Assembly (NCBI GenBank): GCA_964476375.1
Contig: CAYYZW010000010.1
Location: 1-33,273 of the forward strand
DNA from: SAT2750 sp964476375
GTDB taxonomy: Bacteria; Planctomycetota; Planctomycetia; Pirellulales; Pirellulaceae
Direction of reading: 5' to 3'
Length of the DNA: 33,273 nt
In this document: one piece after another, positions 16,101 through 23,838 of the stretch
How the letters are laid out: every line of letters starts with the position of its first letter
How positions within the stretch are numbered: position 1 is the stretch's first letter
The notes under the pieces: model-generated
Told to the model about the DNA's origin: nothing
Databases searched by the model: none
The model's input: only the letters and a program-made list of their open reading frames with translations
Made by a program: the position numbers and the translations under genes

Positions 16101-16266
16101 CCGGCACACCTGGGACAGGTTCTATACCCTTGCCCGCCGATCCCATGCCTGGATTGCCGAGGGACGGCTCGAGTCACGTGACTCTGTCATTCACCTGGTT
16201 GTCGAGCGTATCGCCGACTTGTCCAAGGAGATTTCCATCCAGGTTTCATCGCGGGATTTCAAGTGA
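13108..16266 (+). CDS. dnaE2: Error-prone DNA polymerase III alpha subunit DnaE2 (ImuC)
   Basis: The 1052-residue protein is a C-family polymerase of DnaE2 length. The PHP domain starts YTELHCKTNYSFLQGASHPD; Lys14 replaces the second His of an HxH metal motif, as often happens in DnaE2, so PHP proofreading is doubtful. The polymerase core has GRGSAANSAVCYCLGI and APDIDVDFEHQRREE with catalytic Asp394 and Asp396. Further core motifs are RPGPIQGNMVHPYLRRR and GFPESHAASFALL. An OB fold (LVLVRQRPSTARGITFVTLE) closes the protein. It extends primers across damaged template as the catalytic part of the ImuA-ImuB-DnaE2 mutasome. The ATG at 13108 follows the imuB stop by one base; ATG 13123 is an alternative. 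An upstream open-frame extension inside imuB is a shadow. Confidence 0.96.
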   Translation: MDTPLMLYTELHCKTNYSFLQGASHPDELIQRAQQLGYTSLAITDRNSLAGIVRAHTAARDLELGLIIGAEVTFQDAPACLLWATQRASYGRLCRLLTRGRRRSEKGECQLRFQDLADHAEGLLAGVIPRWHGPGHALSGNHDRLTTDIPLAGESHLHRYRDLFQDRASLLVELHHGPNDTQQLEHVQQLSRSSHLPLLAAGDVHYHVPERMELHDVLTAIANNCTVPQAGQQRFSNAERHLRTREEISAIYRDIPEALERTQQVARQCLFSLDQLRYEYPEELAPAGIPLTEHLLQLTWKGAHQRYPQGIPRKVQRLLEHELALIQELDYAAYFLTVWDLVRFARERDILCQGRGSAANSAVCYCLGITSVDPDRVDLLFERFISRERNEAPDIDVDFEHQRREEVLQYLYDKYGRQRAGMTGVVTSYRLRSAIRDVGKALGFPPDQVDSLARQVNGRSQDDKFSQRCEQVGMAPHSPPVRQLIRLVDTLTGFPRHLSQHVGGMVITRGPLCELVPIENAAMEGRTVIQWNKDDLDELGILKIDCLALGMLTAIHKCFQLLTRHGQGDWTLETIPAEDPRVYEMLCQADSIGVFQVESRAQMSMLPRLQPRCYYDLVIEIAIVRPGPIQGNMVHPYLRRRAGQEKVTYPTPEIQEVLHKTLGIPLFQEQAMRLAVVAAGFTPGEADQLRRAMGAWRRPGLIDQFHRKLVQGMHSRGLSAQFAEQVFQQIRGFGEYGFPESHAASFALLVYVSAWLKHYHPAAFTASLINSQPMGFYSIAQLVRDAREHGVDVRGVDVNYSESDCTLETDPDGNPTRLRLGLRIILGLPASVCQGIPEARRTGIFQSQHDFQQRTGLGRTIIMKLAHAGAFASLQQDRRHALWDSLAQQHRAQELPLFDSLPASGMPATPLPFMTAAEEVAIDYQSTGLSLQAHPVSFCRDQLEQRGITPANQLSRLPDNQKTRVAGLVLVRQRPSTARGITFVTLEDETGIINLVIHRHTWDRFYTLARRSHAWIAEGRLESRDSVIHLVVERIADLSKEISIQVSSRDFK

Positions 16267-16335
16267 GTTGCCAGTCACTTCCCCATGCTTCATAACAGAG
16301 AACTGGTAACTTTCTCCCACAGGGCTCGCTGCCTG

Positions 16336-17712
16336 ATGGCTCCGGTGCAACTTGGACCCTACCTGATCAACGAAACCCTCGGCCAGGGGGGCATGGGGAC
16401 GGTCTACTCGGCGATCCACCAGGAGACTGGGGAGATCGCCGCCATCAAGGTGCTTTCACGCCTGGGAGCGACCGAACCAAACCTTCGGCAGCGGTTTTCC
16501 CAGGAAATCGAGACCCTCAAGAAAATATCGCACCCCAACATCGTCCAGCTTCACGGGCATGGTGAGCAGGACGGGACGCTGTTTTTTGTGATGGAATTGG
16601 TCCAGGGGGAAAGCCTCTACCAGTATCTCAAGTCAAAGGGGCCCTGTTCCTGGCGCGAGGCGGTCAACTACACAATCGATATCTGCAAGGCCCTCAAGCA
16701 TGCCCACGACCGGGGGATCATCCACCGGGATCTGAAGCCGGCCAACCTGCTCCTTAGTGAAGAGGGGGTCGTCAAGCTGACGGATTTTGGCATTGCCAGG
16801 CTGTTCGGTACGCAACACCTGACCGCCGACCATTCCGTCATCGGCACCGCGGACTACATGGCTCCCGAGCAGGCCGAGGGCAAGCAGCCGACCACGCGCA
16901 GTGACCTCTACAGCCTTGGCTCGGTGATCTACGCCCTGCTGACCGGCAAACCTCCTTTTTCTTCCAAGGTCGCTGCCCAGGTGATCCACAAGTTACGGTA
17001 CAGCGACCCCCAGCCACTGATCCATGTTCGCCAGAACCTTCCTATCGAACTCGACCAGATCGTGATGCAGCTGCTCAGCAAGGATCCCTCCGCACGGATC
17101 CCCACGGCCATGGCACTGAGCCACCGGCTGCAGGCCTTGCTCCACGCCATGGATCGCGAAGAGAGCACTGGCACATCCGTTTCACCCGTCGATCCTCAGC
17201 AGGACACGGACGAACGGGGCAGAGCCCCGGGAAGTGGCTCGATCGGCGGCAAACCCACCAAGGAAGGTTCCTACACCGGCGTCGAGGAGAATAAAAACGA
17301 ACCGGACGGGGCGATGTCAACCGAGGCGATGGTTTCGAAGATAGATATTCCGGTCACCCCTCCTGCCACCCATTACACCCAGGTCCAACCCGGACAGGAG
17401 AATGGTAAAAAATCCGACTCACGATTCTCATCCCTGCTCCAGGTACTGGTCCTTCTTGTTGCTGGAATCATCCTTGCCCTGGCCACCTGGCACATGCTTC
17501 AGCCTCCCTCGGCCGATCAGCTGATCGAACGGATCCATGCAGCTGCCGAGTCCGCTGACCAGGGTTCACGGGCATCCAACCTGCATGCTCAAAAAGACAT
17601 CCAGGAATTCCTTTCCCGCTACCCTGATCATGAACAGGCAGAACGACTGCGACAGCTACGGCAGAGGCTGAAGGAGAACCAGGATGGGGATCCCGCCACA
17701 GAAACCCCATGA
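16336..17712 (+). CDS. Membrane-anchored Ser/Thr protein kinase (PknB/Hanks type)
   Basis: The 458-residue protein has a complete eukaryotic-type kinase domain at about residues 9-270. It shows the glycine loop GQGGMGTVY (16-24), AAIK with Lys38, the catalytic loop HRDLKPANLL (130-139), DFG at 150-152, and the GTADYMAPEQAEG activation/P+1 segment. A Pro/Ser/Thr/Glu-rich linker (about 275-360) leads to one transmembrane helix (about 366-388). A short outer tail follows, with helical repeats and FLSRYPDHEQAERLRQLRQR. There is no PASTA or obvious ligand domain, so the signal sensed is unknown. An ATG at 16285 would add 17 residues; 16336 is chosen because MAPVQLGPYLI is the usual distance from the glycine loop. 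It follows dnaE2 by 69 bases, but linkage to the SOS cassette is not implied. Confidence 0.92.
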   Translation: MAPVQLGPYLINETLGQGGMGTVYSAIHQETGEIAAIKVLSRLGATEPNLRQRFSQEIETLKKISHPNIVQLHGHGEQDGTLFFVMELVQGESLYQYLKSKGPCSWREAVNYTIDICKALKHAHDRGIIHRDLKPANLLLSEEGVVKLTDFGIARLFGTQHLTADHSVIGTADYMAPEQAEGKQPTTRSDLYSLGSVIYALLTGKPPFSSKVAAQVIHKLRYSDPQPLIHVRQNLPIELDQIVMQLLSKDPSARIPTAMALSHRLQALLHAMDREESTGTSVSPVDPQQDTDERGRAPGSGSIGGKPTKEGSYTGVEENKNEPDGAMSTEAMVSKIDIPVTPPATHYTQVQPGQENGKKSDSRFSSLLQVLVLLVAGIILALATWHMLQPPSADQLIERIHAAAESADQGSRASNLHAQKDIQEFLSRYPDHEQAERLRQLRQRLKENQDGDPATETP

Positions 17713-17721
17713 ATCATGGGG
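17705..17721. terminator. Possible bidirectional terminator hairpin between kinase and sulfatase genes
   Basis: CCCCATGAATCATGGGG is a near-perfect palindrome at the kinase stop codon, between two convergent genes. It can form a compact stem in transcripts from either strand. Neither side has a T-run, so termination by the intrinsic mechanism is uncertain. Confidence 0.3.
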
Positions 17722-17747
17722 CAAGAGAATGAACGACCGCCACGTTT

Positions 17748-19151
17748 TTACATGGGAGCGATCCGACGGGAACCGACATCCGTCGTCAGCAGGACATGGC
17801 TGTCAAAGCTCGCCGCCATCAAGCGAGCCTTGAGTTGCTGGCTGCCAGGATCGTCCCACAGGTTGTGATGTTCCCAGGGATCCTGTTCGAGGTCATACAG
17901 CTCCCCCAGCCCGTGGCCATGATAAACGCTCAGCTTGTATCGCCGATCCCGGTACATCGTGGCAAAGGTTCCTTCACCACCGGTAAAGTGAGGATCGAGT
18001 GCATCAAAATACTCACAGCGAACAAAGTCCCTTAGTTCGTCTGGTTGCTCGCCCCGCGTTAAGAGAGGGACCAGGCTCCGGCCCTGCATGTACTCGGGCT
18101 GCTCTAACCCGCCAAGCTCGACGATCGTGGCGCTCAAGTCGAGCAACTCCACCAGGGCATCTCGACGCACATCTTCCAGGAACCTCCCGGGCCATGAGAG
18201 GATCAGTGGAACCCTCACCAGTCCCTCGTAAAATCGGCAGCCTTTCTGCAAGAGGCCATGATCTCCAAGCATCTCACCATGGTCACTCGTGAAGATGACG
18301 ACCGTGTTGTCACGTTGCCCGGTCTCCTCCAGCGTTTCCAGGATCCGTGCAAACTGGTCATCAATCTGGTTGATCATGGCGTAGTAAAGTGCCTGGCAAC
18401 GCCTGGCATCGTGTCCTTCCGGCTCCAGTGCTTCTCCCTGGAAATCGACGGCCTCCAGCGCCTGCTGGGTCACCAGGTCCGAAGGCAGGAAATGGGGACC
18501 TGGCATTGCCGCCGGGTCAAAACGGTTGGCATAGGAACCGGGAGGAATAAAGGGGGGATGGGGATCATAGATATTCACCGACAACAGCCAGGGACCTTCT
18601 TCTCGTGCCCGGATAAACTCCATTGCCCGCTGGCTTGCCCAGGTCGTCTGGTGGAGTTCGGTCGGCACCCGGTCCTCGTGATCCCGGAGCGCATCCAGGT
18701 CTCCTCCTTGCTGCTTGACCCAGTCTCCATAATCGTGCCCTTCCTCCCAGTCATCGCGTGGTGCATGGCTGAACTTCCAGAAAGAGTAACCGTCATCCAT
18801 GCGTGGTTCGGTCCTGTGACCGGAACTCTGCAGGTGAAACTTGCCGACCAGCCCGCAGTGGTATCCACTGTCGGCGAGCAGTCGCGTGATCAGCGGGGGA
18901 GAACTGGGGAACGTATCATTCCCATTACGTGTGTTATGGACGCGACTGGGGTACATGCCGGTCATGAAGCTGGAACGGCTTGGCGTGCAAATAGGACTCT
19001 GGCAATAGGCATGCGTGAATGAGACACCATCCTGAACCAGTTGATCCACGACCGGTGTGACAACATGCGAATAGCCGAGCGCCGCAATCGTGTCGAACCG
19101 CTGCTGGTCGGTACAGTACCAGAGGATATTAGGTCGATCGCTCTTGTTCAT
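17748..19151 (-). CDS. Sulfatase of the formylglycine type, apparently cytoplasmic
   Basis: The 467-residue protein is a type I sulfatase (alkaline-phosphatase superfamily). Metal-binding YCTDQQR is near residues 12-18. The formylglycine site is CTPSR at residues 55-59, with Cys55 the residue to be converted, and a second metal site is FTSDHGEMLGDHG. It should hydrolyse a sulfate ester; the substrate cannot be read from sequence. Most planctomycete sulfatases are exported, but this one starts MNKSDRPNILWYCTD with no signal peptide, like choline-sulfatase-type cytoplasmic enzymes. The start at 19151 follows AGGATAAAG. It is the last gene of the long minus-strand run, 43 bases after the FabI-like gene, so a sulfated lipid or head group is a possible substrate. 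Confidence 0.93.
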   Translation of the reverse strand: MNKSDRPNILWYCTDQQRFDTIAALGYSHVVTPVVDQLVQDGVSFTHAYCQSPICTPSRSSFMTGMYPSRVHNTRNGNDTFPSSPPLITRLLADSGYHCGLVGKFHLQSSGHRTEPRMDDGYSFWKFSHAPRDDWEEGHDYGDWVKQQGGDLDALRDHEDRVPTELHQTTWASQRAMEFIRAREEGPWLLSVNIYDPHPPFIPPGSYANRFDPAAMPGPHFLPSDLVTQQALEAVDFQGEALEPEGHDARRCQALYYAMINQIDDQFARILETLEETGQRDNTVVIFTSDHGEMLGDHGLLQKGCRFYEGLVRVPLILSWPGRFLEDVRRDALVELLDLSATIVELGGLEQPEYMQGRSLVPLLTRGEQPDELRDFVRCEYFDALDPHFTGGEGTFATMYRDRRYKLSVYHGHGLGELYDLEQDPWEHHNLWDDPGSQQLKARLMAASFDSHVLLTTDVGSRRIAPM

Positions 19152-19194
19152 CTTTATCCTGCCACAGAAAGCGGCATTCCCCTCCAGGGACTGC

Positions 19195-20001
19195 TCACGG
19201 TTCACCGGACAGAGTCCGCCGGACAATATCCTGGTCGAAGTAGTTGACAGACATGCCGGCATCCACCACCACCGACTGTGCATTGATTCCGGAGGAGAGC
19301 GGACTGATCAGAAAACCCGCCACCTGGGCGACCTCCTCGTTTTGGAGCCCCTCCTTGCGGGGAATCACCTGCTCTGCGAACAGGTAGGAATCCACGTAAC
19401 CGGGAATGCCGGCCGAGGCCGAGGTTCGCAGCAGGCCCGCCGCCACGGCATTAAAACGGACACGTGAAAACTGGCTAAAGGATTTGGCCAGCATGGCCAG
19501 CGAGGAATCCAGGGCTGCCTTGACCGGCGCCATGAAACCATAGTTCTCTGCCGCTATGCGTGTGGATGAAATCGAGACCGTGACCACCGAGGCATCTTCT
19601 GCAAGGCACTGCTTGAGTGCATTACTCAGTGTCACCAGGGAAAAACAGGAGATATTGACTGCCCTGAGAAACTCCTCTGCCCCGGTTTCGTGAAATGGAA
19701 CGGGGCTGTCTCCAAACTCGGCAAAAGCAATCGAGTGGACGACTCCATCCAGCCGGGGAACCTGTTCTGCAACCTGGACAGCAAGCTGTTCAACCTGCTC
19801 GGGATATTCCACGTCACAGACCAGCACCGGGGAAGAGCCCAGCAGGTCCCTGACCGATTCACGACGTTCCTCGGACCGTACGGAGTAGATAACATTGGCC
19901 TGGGCATCCTGAAGGAACTGGCCCGTGTGGTAGGCCACGCTGCGTCTGTTGGCCACACCACAGACGAGAATGTTCTTTCCTGCCAGTTGCATCGGGTCCA
20001 T
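19195..20001 (-). CDS. FabI-like enoyl-ACP reductase with an altered active site
   Basis: The 268-residue SDR has FabI-specific features: the cofactor loop CGVANRRSVAY (residues 14-24), VHSIAFAEFG, and the FabI spacing of NYGFMAPVK with Tyr154 and Lys161 as the Y-x6-K pair. The second conserved FabI tyrosine (Tyr146 in E. coli) aligns with Ile144. The C-terminal GINAQSVVVDAGMSVNYF segment is normal. FabI reduces trans-2-enoyl-ACP with NAD(P)H; this copy may use a specialised substrate. AAGGAAA precedes the ATG, and the gene lies 18 bases after the fabZ-like gene. Location in the ketosynthase-ACP-CrtI cluster suggests a dedicated lipid pathway rather than bulk fatty-acid synthesis. Confidence 0.88.
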   Translation of the reverse strand: MDPMQLAGKNILVCGVANRRSVAYHTGQFLQDAQANVIYSVRSEERRESVRDLLGSSPVLVCDVEYPEQVEQLAVQVAEQVPRLDGVVHSIAFAEFGDSPVPFHETGAEEFLRAVNISCFSLVTLSNALKQCLAEDASVVTVSISSTRIAAENYGFMAPVKAALDSSLAMLAKSFSQFSRVRFNAVAAGLLRTSASAGIPGYVDSYLFAEQVIPRKEGLQNEEVAQVAGFLISPLSSGINAQSVVVDAGMSVNYFDQDIVRRTLSGEP

Positions 20002-20019
20002 GTCCAGGTTTCCTTCGAG

Positions 20020-20454
20020 TTACCGGCCGGCTATCGTACAGGCAAAATCGAGTGACGCGGTCAACTCCTCCTCACACCTCAGACGGGCAGAGAGGAAAAA
20101 GGCGCTGGCCAGGCGTTCCCGGACCTTCACGGTAACCTGGACCGTATCACCCGGCCGAACCACCCGCTTGAATTTAACGTTGTTCATTCGTGTCGCAAGT
20201 GGCAGTTCCCCTTCTTCCGCCCTTCCCTGCTGGTATTGCCGGGCCAGCAAGACAGCCCCCGCCTGCAGGGCCATTTCACAGAGAATCACGCCAGGGACGA
20301 TCGGCGCCCCCGGGAAATGGCCCTGGAAAAAAAACTCGTCCCCGGAAAACGTCCCCCCACAGGTAATCGTATCGCTGCCAGATTCGATGATTTCATCGAG
20401 CAAGAGCATCGGTGGGCGATGGGGAATAGCCGCCAGGATCTGCTCGCGTGTCAT
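20020..20454 (-). CDS. fabZ: 3-hydroxyacyl-ACP dehydratase, FabZ type
   Basis: This single hotdog-fold domain of 144 residues begins IPHRPPMLLLDEI and carries the FabZ active-site helix QGHFPGAPIVPGVILCEMALQ. His46 and Glu60 are the catalytic pair, and NNVKFKRVVRPGD follows as in FabZ. It removes water from 3-hydroxyacyl-ACP to give trans-2-enoyl-ACP, the substrate of the FabI-like enzyme 18 bases downstream. A strong GGGAGGGAGA ribosome site supports the ATG at 20454. It may be a cluster-specific paralogue of the housekeeping enzyme rather than the main FabZ. Confidence 0.92.
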   Translation of the reverse strand: MTREQILAAIPHRPPMLLLDEIIESGSDTITCGGTFSGDEFFFQGHFPGAPIVPGVILCEMALQAGAVLLARQYQQGRAEEGELPLATRMNNVKFKRVVRPGDTVQVTVKVRERLASAFFLSARLRCEEELTASLDFACTIAGR

Positions 20455-20506
20455 GAAATTCTCCCTCCCGGCCGGCAGGTGGATTACGACCCTGGAAAAG
20501 GGACGA

Positions 20507-21967
20507 TCACGAGTTCTCGGTCGCGGCCAGTTTCACCACCGACGTGCACTCGCCTGTCGTCAACTGGGCATCGACATCATTGGCGACAATCACGCCGTAG
20601 TTGATAGCTCCCAGCCATCCCGACATGATAATGCCCACGCTGCCGGCATGGTACAGCCCCCTGACCTGCTCACAAAGGCCACGGCTGATCGCCAGTCCCT
20701 CGAACTTGGTGCCAAAACTCGCACCGTCAAGATGTCGCGTGTAATGCTGGAATGTCAGCGGGGTCGATGCTTCCACGTGATCCACCCGCTCACGGACATT
20801 GGGAACGTATTTCTCCAGGACATCGAGCGTCGTCTCGACCAGCTTCTGCTTGGCATCCTCGTAATCCTGATCCTCCAGTCCCGCCCAGTCCTGGTAGCGG
20901 GCATTGGTACTGGAAACCACCAGGCACCGCTGTGGGCCCTGGGGACGCGTGCGAGGGTAGTAAAAGGAAAAGGTCCGGCTGGTAATATCCCGGTCAAGCA
21001 ACAGGTCGGTCCGGAAAAGAGGTGCCGTGGAACTAAACAGCAGGTCCCCGGTGGACTCGTCGATCCGTTCCTCCGGTTTCATTGCCATGTAGACCTGCGT
21101 GCTGGAGTTATTCAGGCGAACCTCCCTGCATTTGTCCAGGAAACCGTCCTCAAGGAGCTCTTCCCCAACGAGCTTGAAGACCGTGGCTCGCAGGTTCGCG
21201 TTGGAAACCACGATCGGGGCGGCAATCTCACGTCCATTGACCCTGACCCCCTTGACCTGGTCCTGCTCGATAAGGATCTTCTCCACGTCGGTCCGGATCC
21301 TGATATCCACCCCGTTCTTTTTCAATTCCTCGGACATCAACTCGACCAGGAATTCTGTCCCTCCCTGGAAAGTGTAAACCCCGCGGTCCATGAAATTGGA
21401 AAAGACAATACCGTAGGTGATCGCCGGATCCTCGAGCGTGGATCCATTCGCATAGGTAATCGGTTCCATCAGCAGCCGGGCCACGTCGTCCCGGCCCGGG
21501 AAAAATTTCTCCAGCAGTTCGCCGGTCGTCATCTGCTGGTCATCGTAAAAGTTCATGCCACGCACGGTATCGAAAAAGTCCTCGATCACGGCAGGGGCTA
21601 TTCCAAAGTCGTGCTGCAACAGCCGGGTGAAATCCTCCCGGTTGTACCCCGTGGTCAGGGAGAACATGGGGTTATCGAACCGAACCTTTTCCAGCGGGAC
21701 AATGTGGTCGGCAATTTCCTGGTTCCAGTAGCGGCGACAGCTTTTGACCATCCCGTAAGGAAAGCCATGCAGGGAAATATCAAAGATGTGGCCACCCGGC
21801 CGACGAAACCAGGTTGCCATCCCTCCCAGCTTGTAGTGCTGCTCCAGCAGCAACACCCGGTGACCGGCACGCCCCAGCACATTGGCACAGGTCATCCCGG
21901 CAAGGCCGCTGCCAACAACTATGGCATCGTAATTTTCTTTGGCGCCTTGCAGAAAATCGCGGGGCAT
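20507..21967 (-). CDS. CrtI/phytoene-desaturase-like FAD oxidoreductase (second copy)
   Basis: The 486-residue protein has the phytoene desaturase/retinol saturase-like fold. The FAD Rossmann motif GSGLAG is at residues 19-24, followed by LLLEQHYKLGG. The C-terminal FAD segment GLYHAGSVGIIMSGWLGAINYG is typical of the family. Such enzymes dehydrogenate or isomerise long-chain polyunsaturated substrates, using FAD and often quinone or oxygen. The frame opens at a TTG touching the upstream stop, but the ATG at 21967 with GAGGAA before it gives the natural N-terminus. It is paired with the related gene at 22037-23422, and FabZ-like follows after 52 bases. The substrate is inferred to be an acyl or polyene chain made by the neighbouring ketosynthase and ACP, not necessarily a carotenoid. 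Confidence 0.88.
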   Translation of the reverse strand: MPRDFLQGAKENYDAIVVGSGLAGMTCANVLGRAGHRVLLLEQHYKLGGMATWFRRPGGHIFDISLHGFPYGMVKSCRRYWNQEIADHIVPLEKVRFDNPMFSLTTGYNREDFTRLLQHDFGIAPAVIEDFFDTVRGMNFYDDQQMTTGELLEKFFPGRDDVARLLMEPITYANGSTLEDPAITYGIVFSNFMDRGVYTFQGGTEFLVELMSEELKKNGVDIRIRTDVEKILIEQDQVKGVRVNGREIAAPIVVSNANLRATVFKLVGEELLEDGFLDKCREVRLNNSSTQVYMAMKPEERIDESTGDLLFSSTAPLFRTDLLLDRDITSRTFSFYYPRTRPQGPQRCLVVSSTNARYQDWAGLEDQDYEDAKQKLVETTLDVLEKYVPNVRERVDHVEASTPLTFQHYTRHLDGASFGTKFEGLAISRGLCEQVRGLYHAGSVGIIMSGWLGAINYGVIVANDVDAQLTTGECTSVVKLAATENS

Positions 21968-22036
21968 CAGTTCCTCGTCCTTGCTGCGGGAGAAAACAGC
22001 CGGCGACAGGCTGCCGTCTGCCGGACACGAGAGCAA

Positions 22037-23422
22037 TCAGTTCCGGAGCAGGTGGTGGTTCGTCATGGAAACACCACTCACGATAGAACCTATGATACCC
22101 ACAAAACCCTGGTCTGTCCCACACAGGAAGAGGTTCTGGACCGGTGTCTTGCCATCAATGAATTTTCCCGGGGCGCCATAGACAGCACCATGGACATGCG
22201 ACGTGAAATGCTCGATCGTGCGAGGTGTAAACATGTCGGTGTCGACCACGTGAGGACGGTAATCGGTAACGAAACGGACTGCGGAGGCCAGACTCCTCCG
22301 GCCCCAGTCCCGCTTGGCAGCCTGGTAAGCCTGCTCTCCCAGGCCTGTCCAGCCAGCATGGTCAGCTAATGCCGTGACTCGCATCACCCCGTCCGGCAAA
22401 TCTCCCAGGGCTGGCTCGTAGTCAAAATTATTGGGCGTACAAATCACCCCGGTCCGAAGATCACAAAGTTCGGCAGTCGGCCGGCACCAGTGAAACTGTT
22501 CGGAATCATTAAAGAACACGATCGTCTCCTCGTGTCCCAGATCGGCCGGCATCTGGTCCAGCGTTGAAATGGTCTCCACAAACGACAGCTGCCCCACCTG
22601 CCGTGGAGCAGCCGGCGGTTGACCACAGAGCCTCATCGTCTCCACCCAGCCTGCCGAGGAAAGAATGCGGGGGGCCGAGAGCTGCCGGCCATCCTCGAGT
22701 TCCACACCGACGGCACGTCCCTGGTCAAGCTCGATTTTCTCCACGCCGCTGCGCAGCATCAACTCTCCTCCCAGTTCACGAAAGCGTCGCACGAGCTTCC
22801 GGAGGATCAGCCTGACTCCCTCGTGCGGTCGGGCAAAACCCTCCAGGAAAATACTGCGAAACATGATCACAAACTGGGCGTAGTCCATGTCATCCTGGCG
22901 AGCATTGCCATACCACATCAGCGGGCAGAGCAGCATTTCTCGAAGCAGAGGATCCTGGATATAGGACTCAAGCACCTGGCGTGCTGAGCGAGCATAGTGC
23001 CCCTCGTCCAGGTCATCGTAATCCGGCAATTCTTCCACCAGCCTCAGGAAACTATCTACCTCGCTGGGGAAAAACTCCGACAGCTGGGATTCCAGCATCC
23101 CAGGATCATTATTGAAGTGCAGAGAACAGCCCGGAAAGGCAATCTGCGACCGGTGTTGGGGCGCAAGTTGAAACTCGTCCCTGTCAAAACGGAGCTGGCG
23201 GAGCGAGCGAGCCAGGGGGCCATGCCGGCTGCCGGGGGGGGTGAAATTTGTCACCGCGTGCAGGCCGACATCATAGTCCCGGCCGCGCAGCCGGTAAAAA
23301 GAATTCAGTCCACCGATCGTGTAATGGCGTTCGAGAATACAGACTCGTTTCTCGAAATAGGCAGCCCGAATACCTGCCGCCAGGCCTGACATGCCCGCGC
23401 CGATGATGATCGCGTCATACAC
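22037..23422 (-). CDS. CrtI/phytoene-desaturase-like FAD oxidoreductase (first copy)
   Basis: The 461-residue protein starts MYDAIIIGAGMSGLAAGIRA with the FAD motif GAGMSG at residues 8-13 and CILERHYTIGGLN. It ends with a family-type FAD segment (LFLCGTDQGFVGIIGSIVSG). It is clearly related in plan to the gene at 20507-21967 but well diverged, so the two may act in series or as a heteromer, as tandem CrtI-type pairs do. The start codon is a GTG at 23422, 12 bases after the ACP stop, with AAGAGAG upstream. No phytoene synthase or other carotenoid gene is in the window, which argues for an ACP-linked or lipid substrate. Confidence 0.88.
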   Translation of the reverse strand: MYDAIIIGAGMSGLAAGIRAAYFEKRVCILERHYTIGGLNSFYRLRGRDYDVGLHAVTNFTPPGSRHGPLARSLRQLRFDRDEFQLAPQHRSQIAFPGCSLHFNNDPGMLESQLSEFFPSEVDSFLRLVEELPDYDDLDEGHYARSARQVLESYIQDPLLREMLLCPLMWYGNARQDDMDYAQFVIMFRSIFLEGFARPHEGVRLILRKLVRRFRELGGELMLRSGVEKIELDQGRAVGVELEDGRQLSAPRILSSAGWVETMRLCGQPPAAPRQVGQLSFVETISTLDQMPADLGHEETIVFFNDSEQFHWCRPTAELCDLRTGVICTPNNFDYEPALGDLPDGVMRVTALADHAGWTGLGEQAYQAAKRDWGRRSLASAVRFVTDYRPHVVDTDMFTPRTIEHFTSHVHGAVYGAPGKFIDGKTPVQNLFLCGTDQGFVGIIGSIVSGVSMTNHHLLRN

Positions 23423-23434
23423 CGGTCTGCTCTC

Positions 23435-23692
23435 TTAAATATCCTGCATCAAAGGTTGCAGGTAGGCCACGGTCGACGACATCGTGTCCAGCTGGGCGTA
23501 ATCATCCTCGGGAACCTGGATTCGAAATCGTTTACGCAATTCCAGCACGATGTCGAGAAAATCCATGCTATCCAGATCCAGTTGCTCTCGAAAAGGTTGC
23601 TCGTCATCCATAACGGCAAGCTGATCCACATTATCCGGATTAATCACGGACAGGATTTCTACAATCACTTCACGAATACTATCGGGAGTCAT
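23435..23692 (-). CDS. Acyl carrier protein
   Basis: The 85-residue acidic protein has the phosphopantetheine site DLDSMDFLDIVLELRKRF, with Ser42 in the Asp-Ser-Met core. It lacks the usual DSL, carrying DSM as many specialised ACPs do. It should carry the growing chain for the ketosynthase, FabZ-like and FabI-like enzymes encoded beside it. The open frame extends upstream to 23731, but ATG 23692 preceded by AGGAGA and GAGG gives normal ACP length. The CrtI-like gene follows 12 bases later. It is probably a pathway-specific ACP distinct from the housekeeping AcpP. Confidence 0.92.
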   Translation of the reverse strand: MTPDSIREVIVEILSVINPDNVDQLAVMDDEQPFREQLDLDSMDFLDIVLELRKRFRIQVPEDDYAQLDTMSSTVAYLQPLMQDI

Positions 23693-23761
23693 CCTCGGCA
23701 CATCTCCTGCTACCCAGTCCTCAGGATTCAAAAACCTGCCAATTGTGAAATGAGATATTGC

Positions 23762-23789
23762 ATTATGGCTTCAGATTCCCGACTGGCAA
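23762..23789 (-). promoter_or_regulatory. Candidate internal promoter before the ACP gene
   Basis: On the minus strand TTGCCA (23789-23784) and CATAAT (23767-23762) are separated by 16 bases and each match consensus at five of six positions. They lie in the 146-base gap between the ketosynthase and ACP genes, the largest in the minus-strand run. The -35 sits in a tandem repeat (GACTGGCAAT, GACTGGCAAG at 23781-23800) that supplies a second TTGCCA. It could drive the ACP-to-sulfatase part separately. Confidence 0.42.
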
Positions 23790-23838
23790 TGACTGGCAAG
23801 GCTACTTTTCGTAGTTTCCAGCCGGCCCTGGTCGACTC

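Noticed and set aside
19949..22369. Very long plus-strand open frame (about 800 codons) opposite the fabZ-like and CrtI-like genes
   Set aside because: It is antisense to genes with clear family motifs. Its protein is low-complexity and matches nothing recognisable; high GC keeps the complementary frame open.
20507..23422. Carotenoid biosynthesis cluster
   Set aside because: Two CrtI-like proteins are present, but no phytoene synthase, lycopene cyclase or other terpenoid gene; ACP and FAS neighbours point to acyl substrates.
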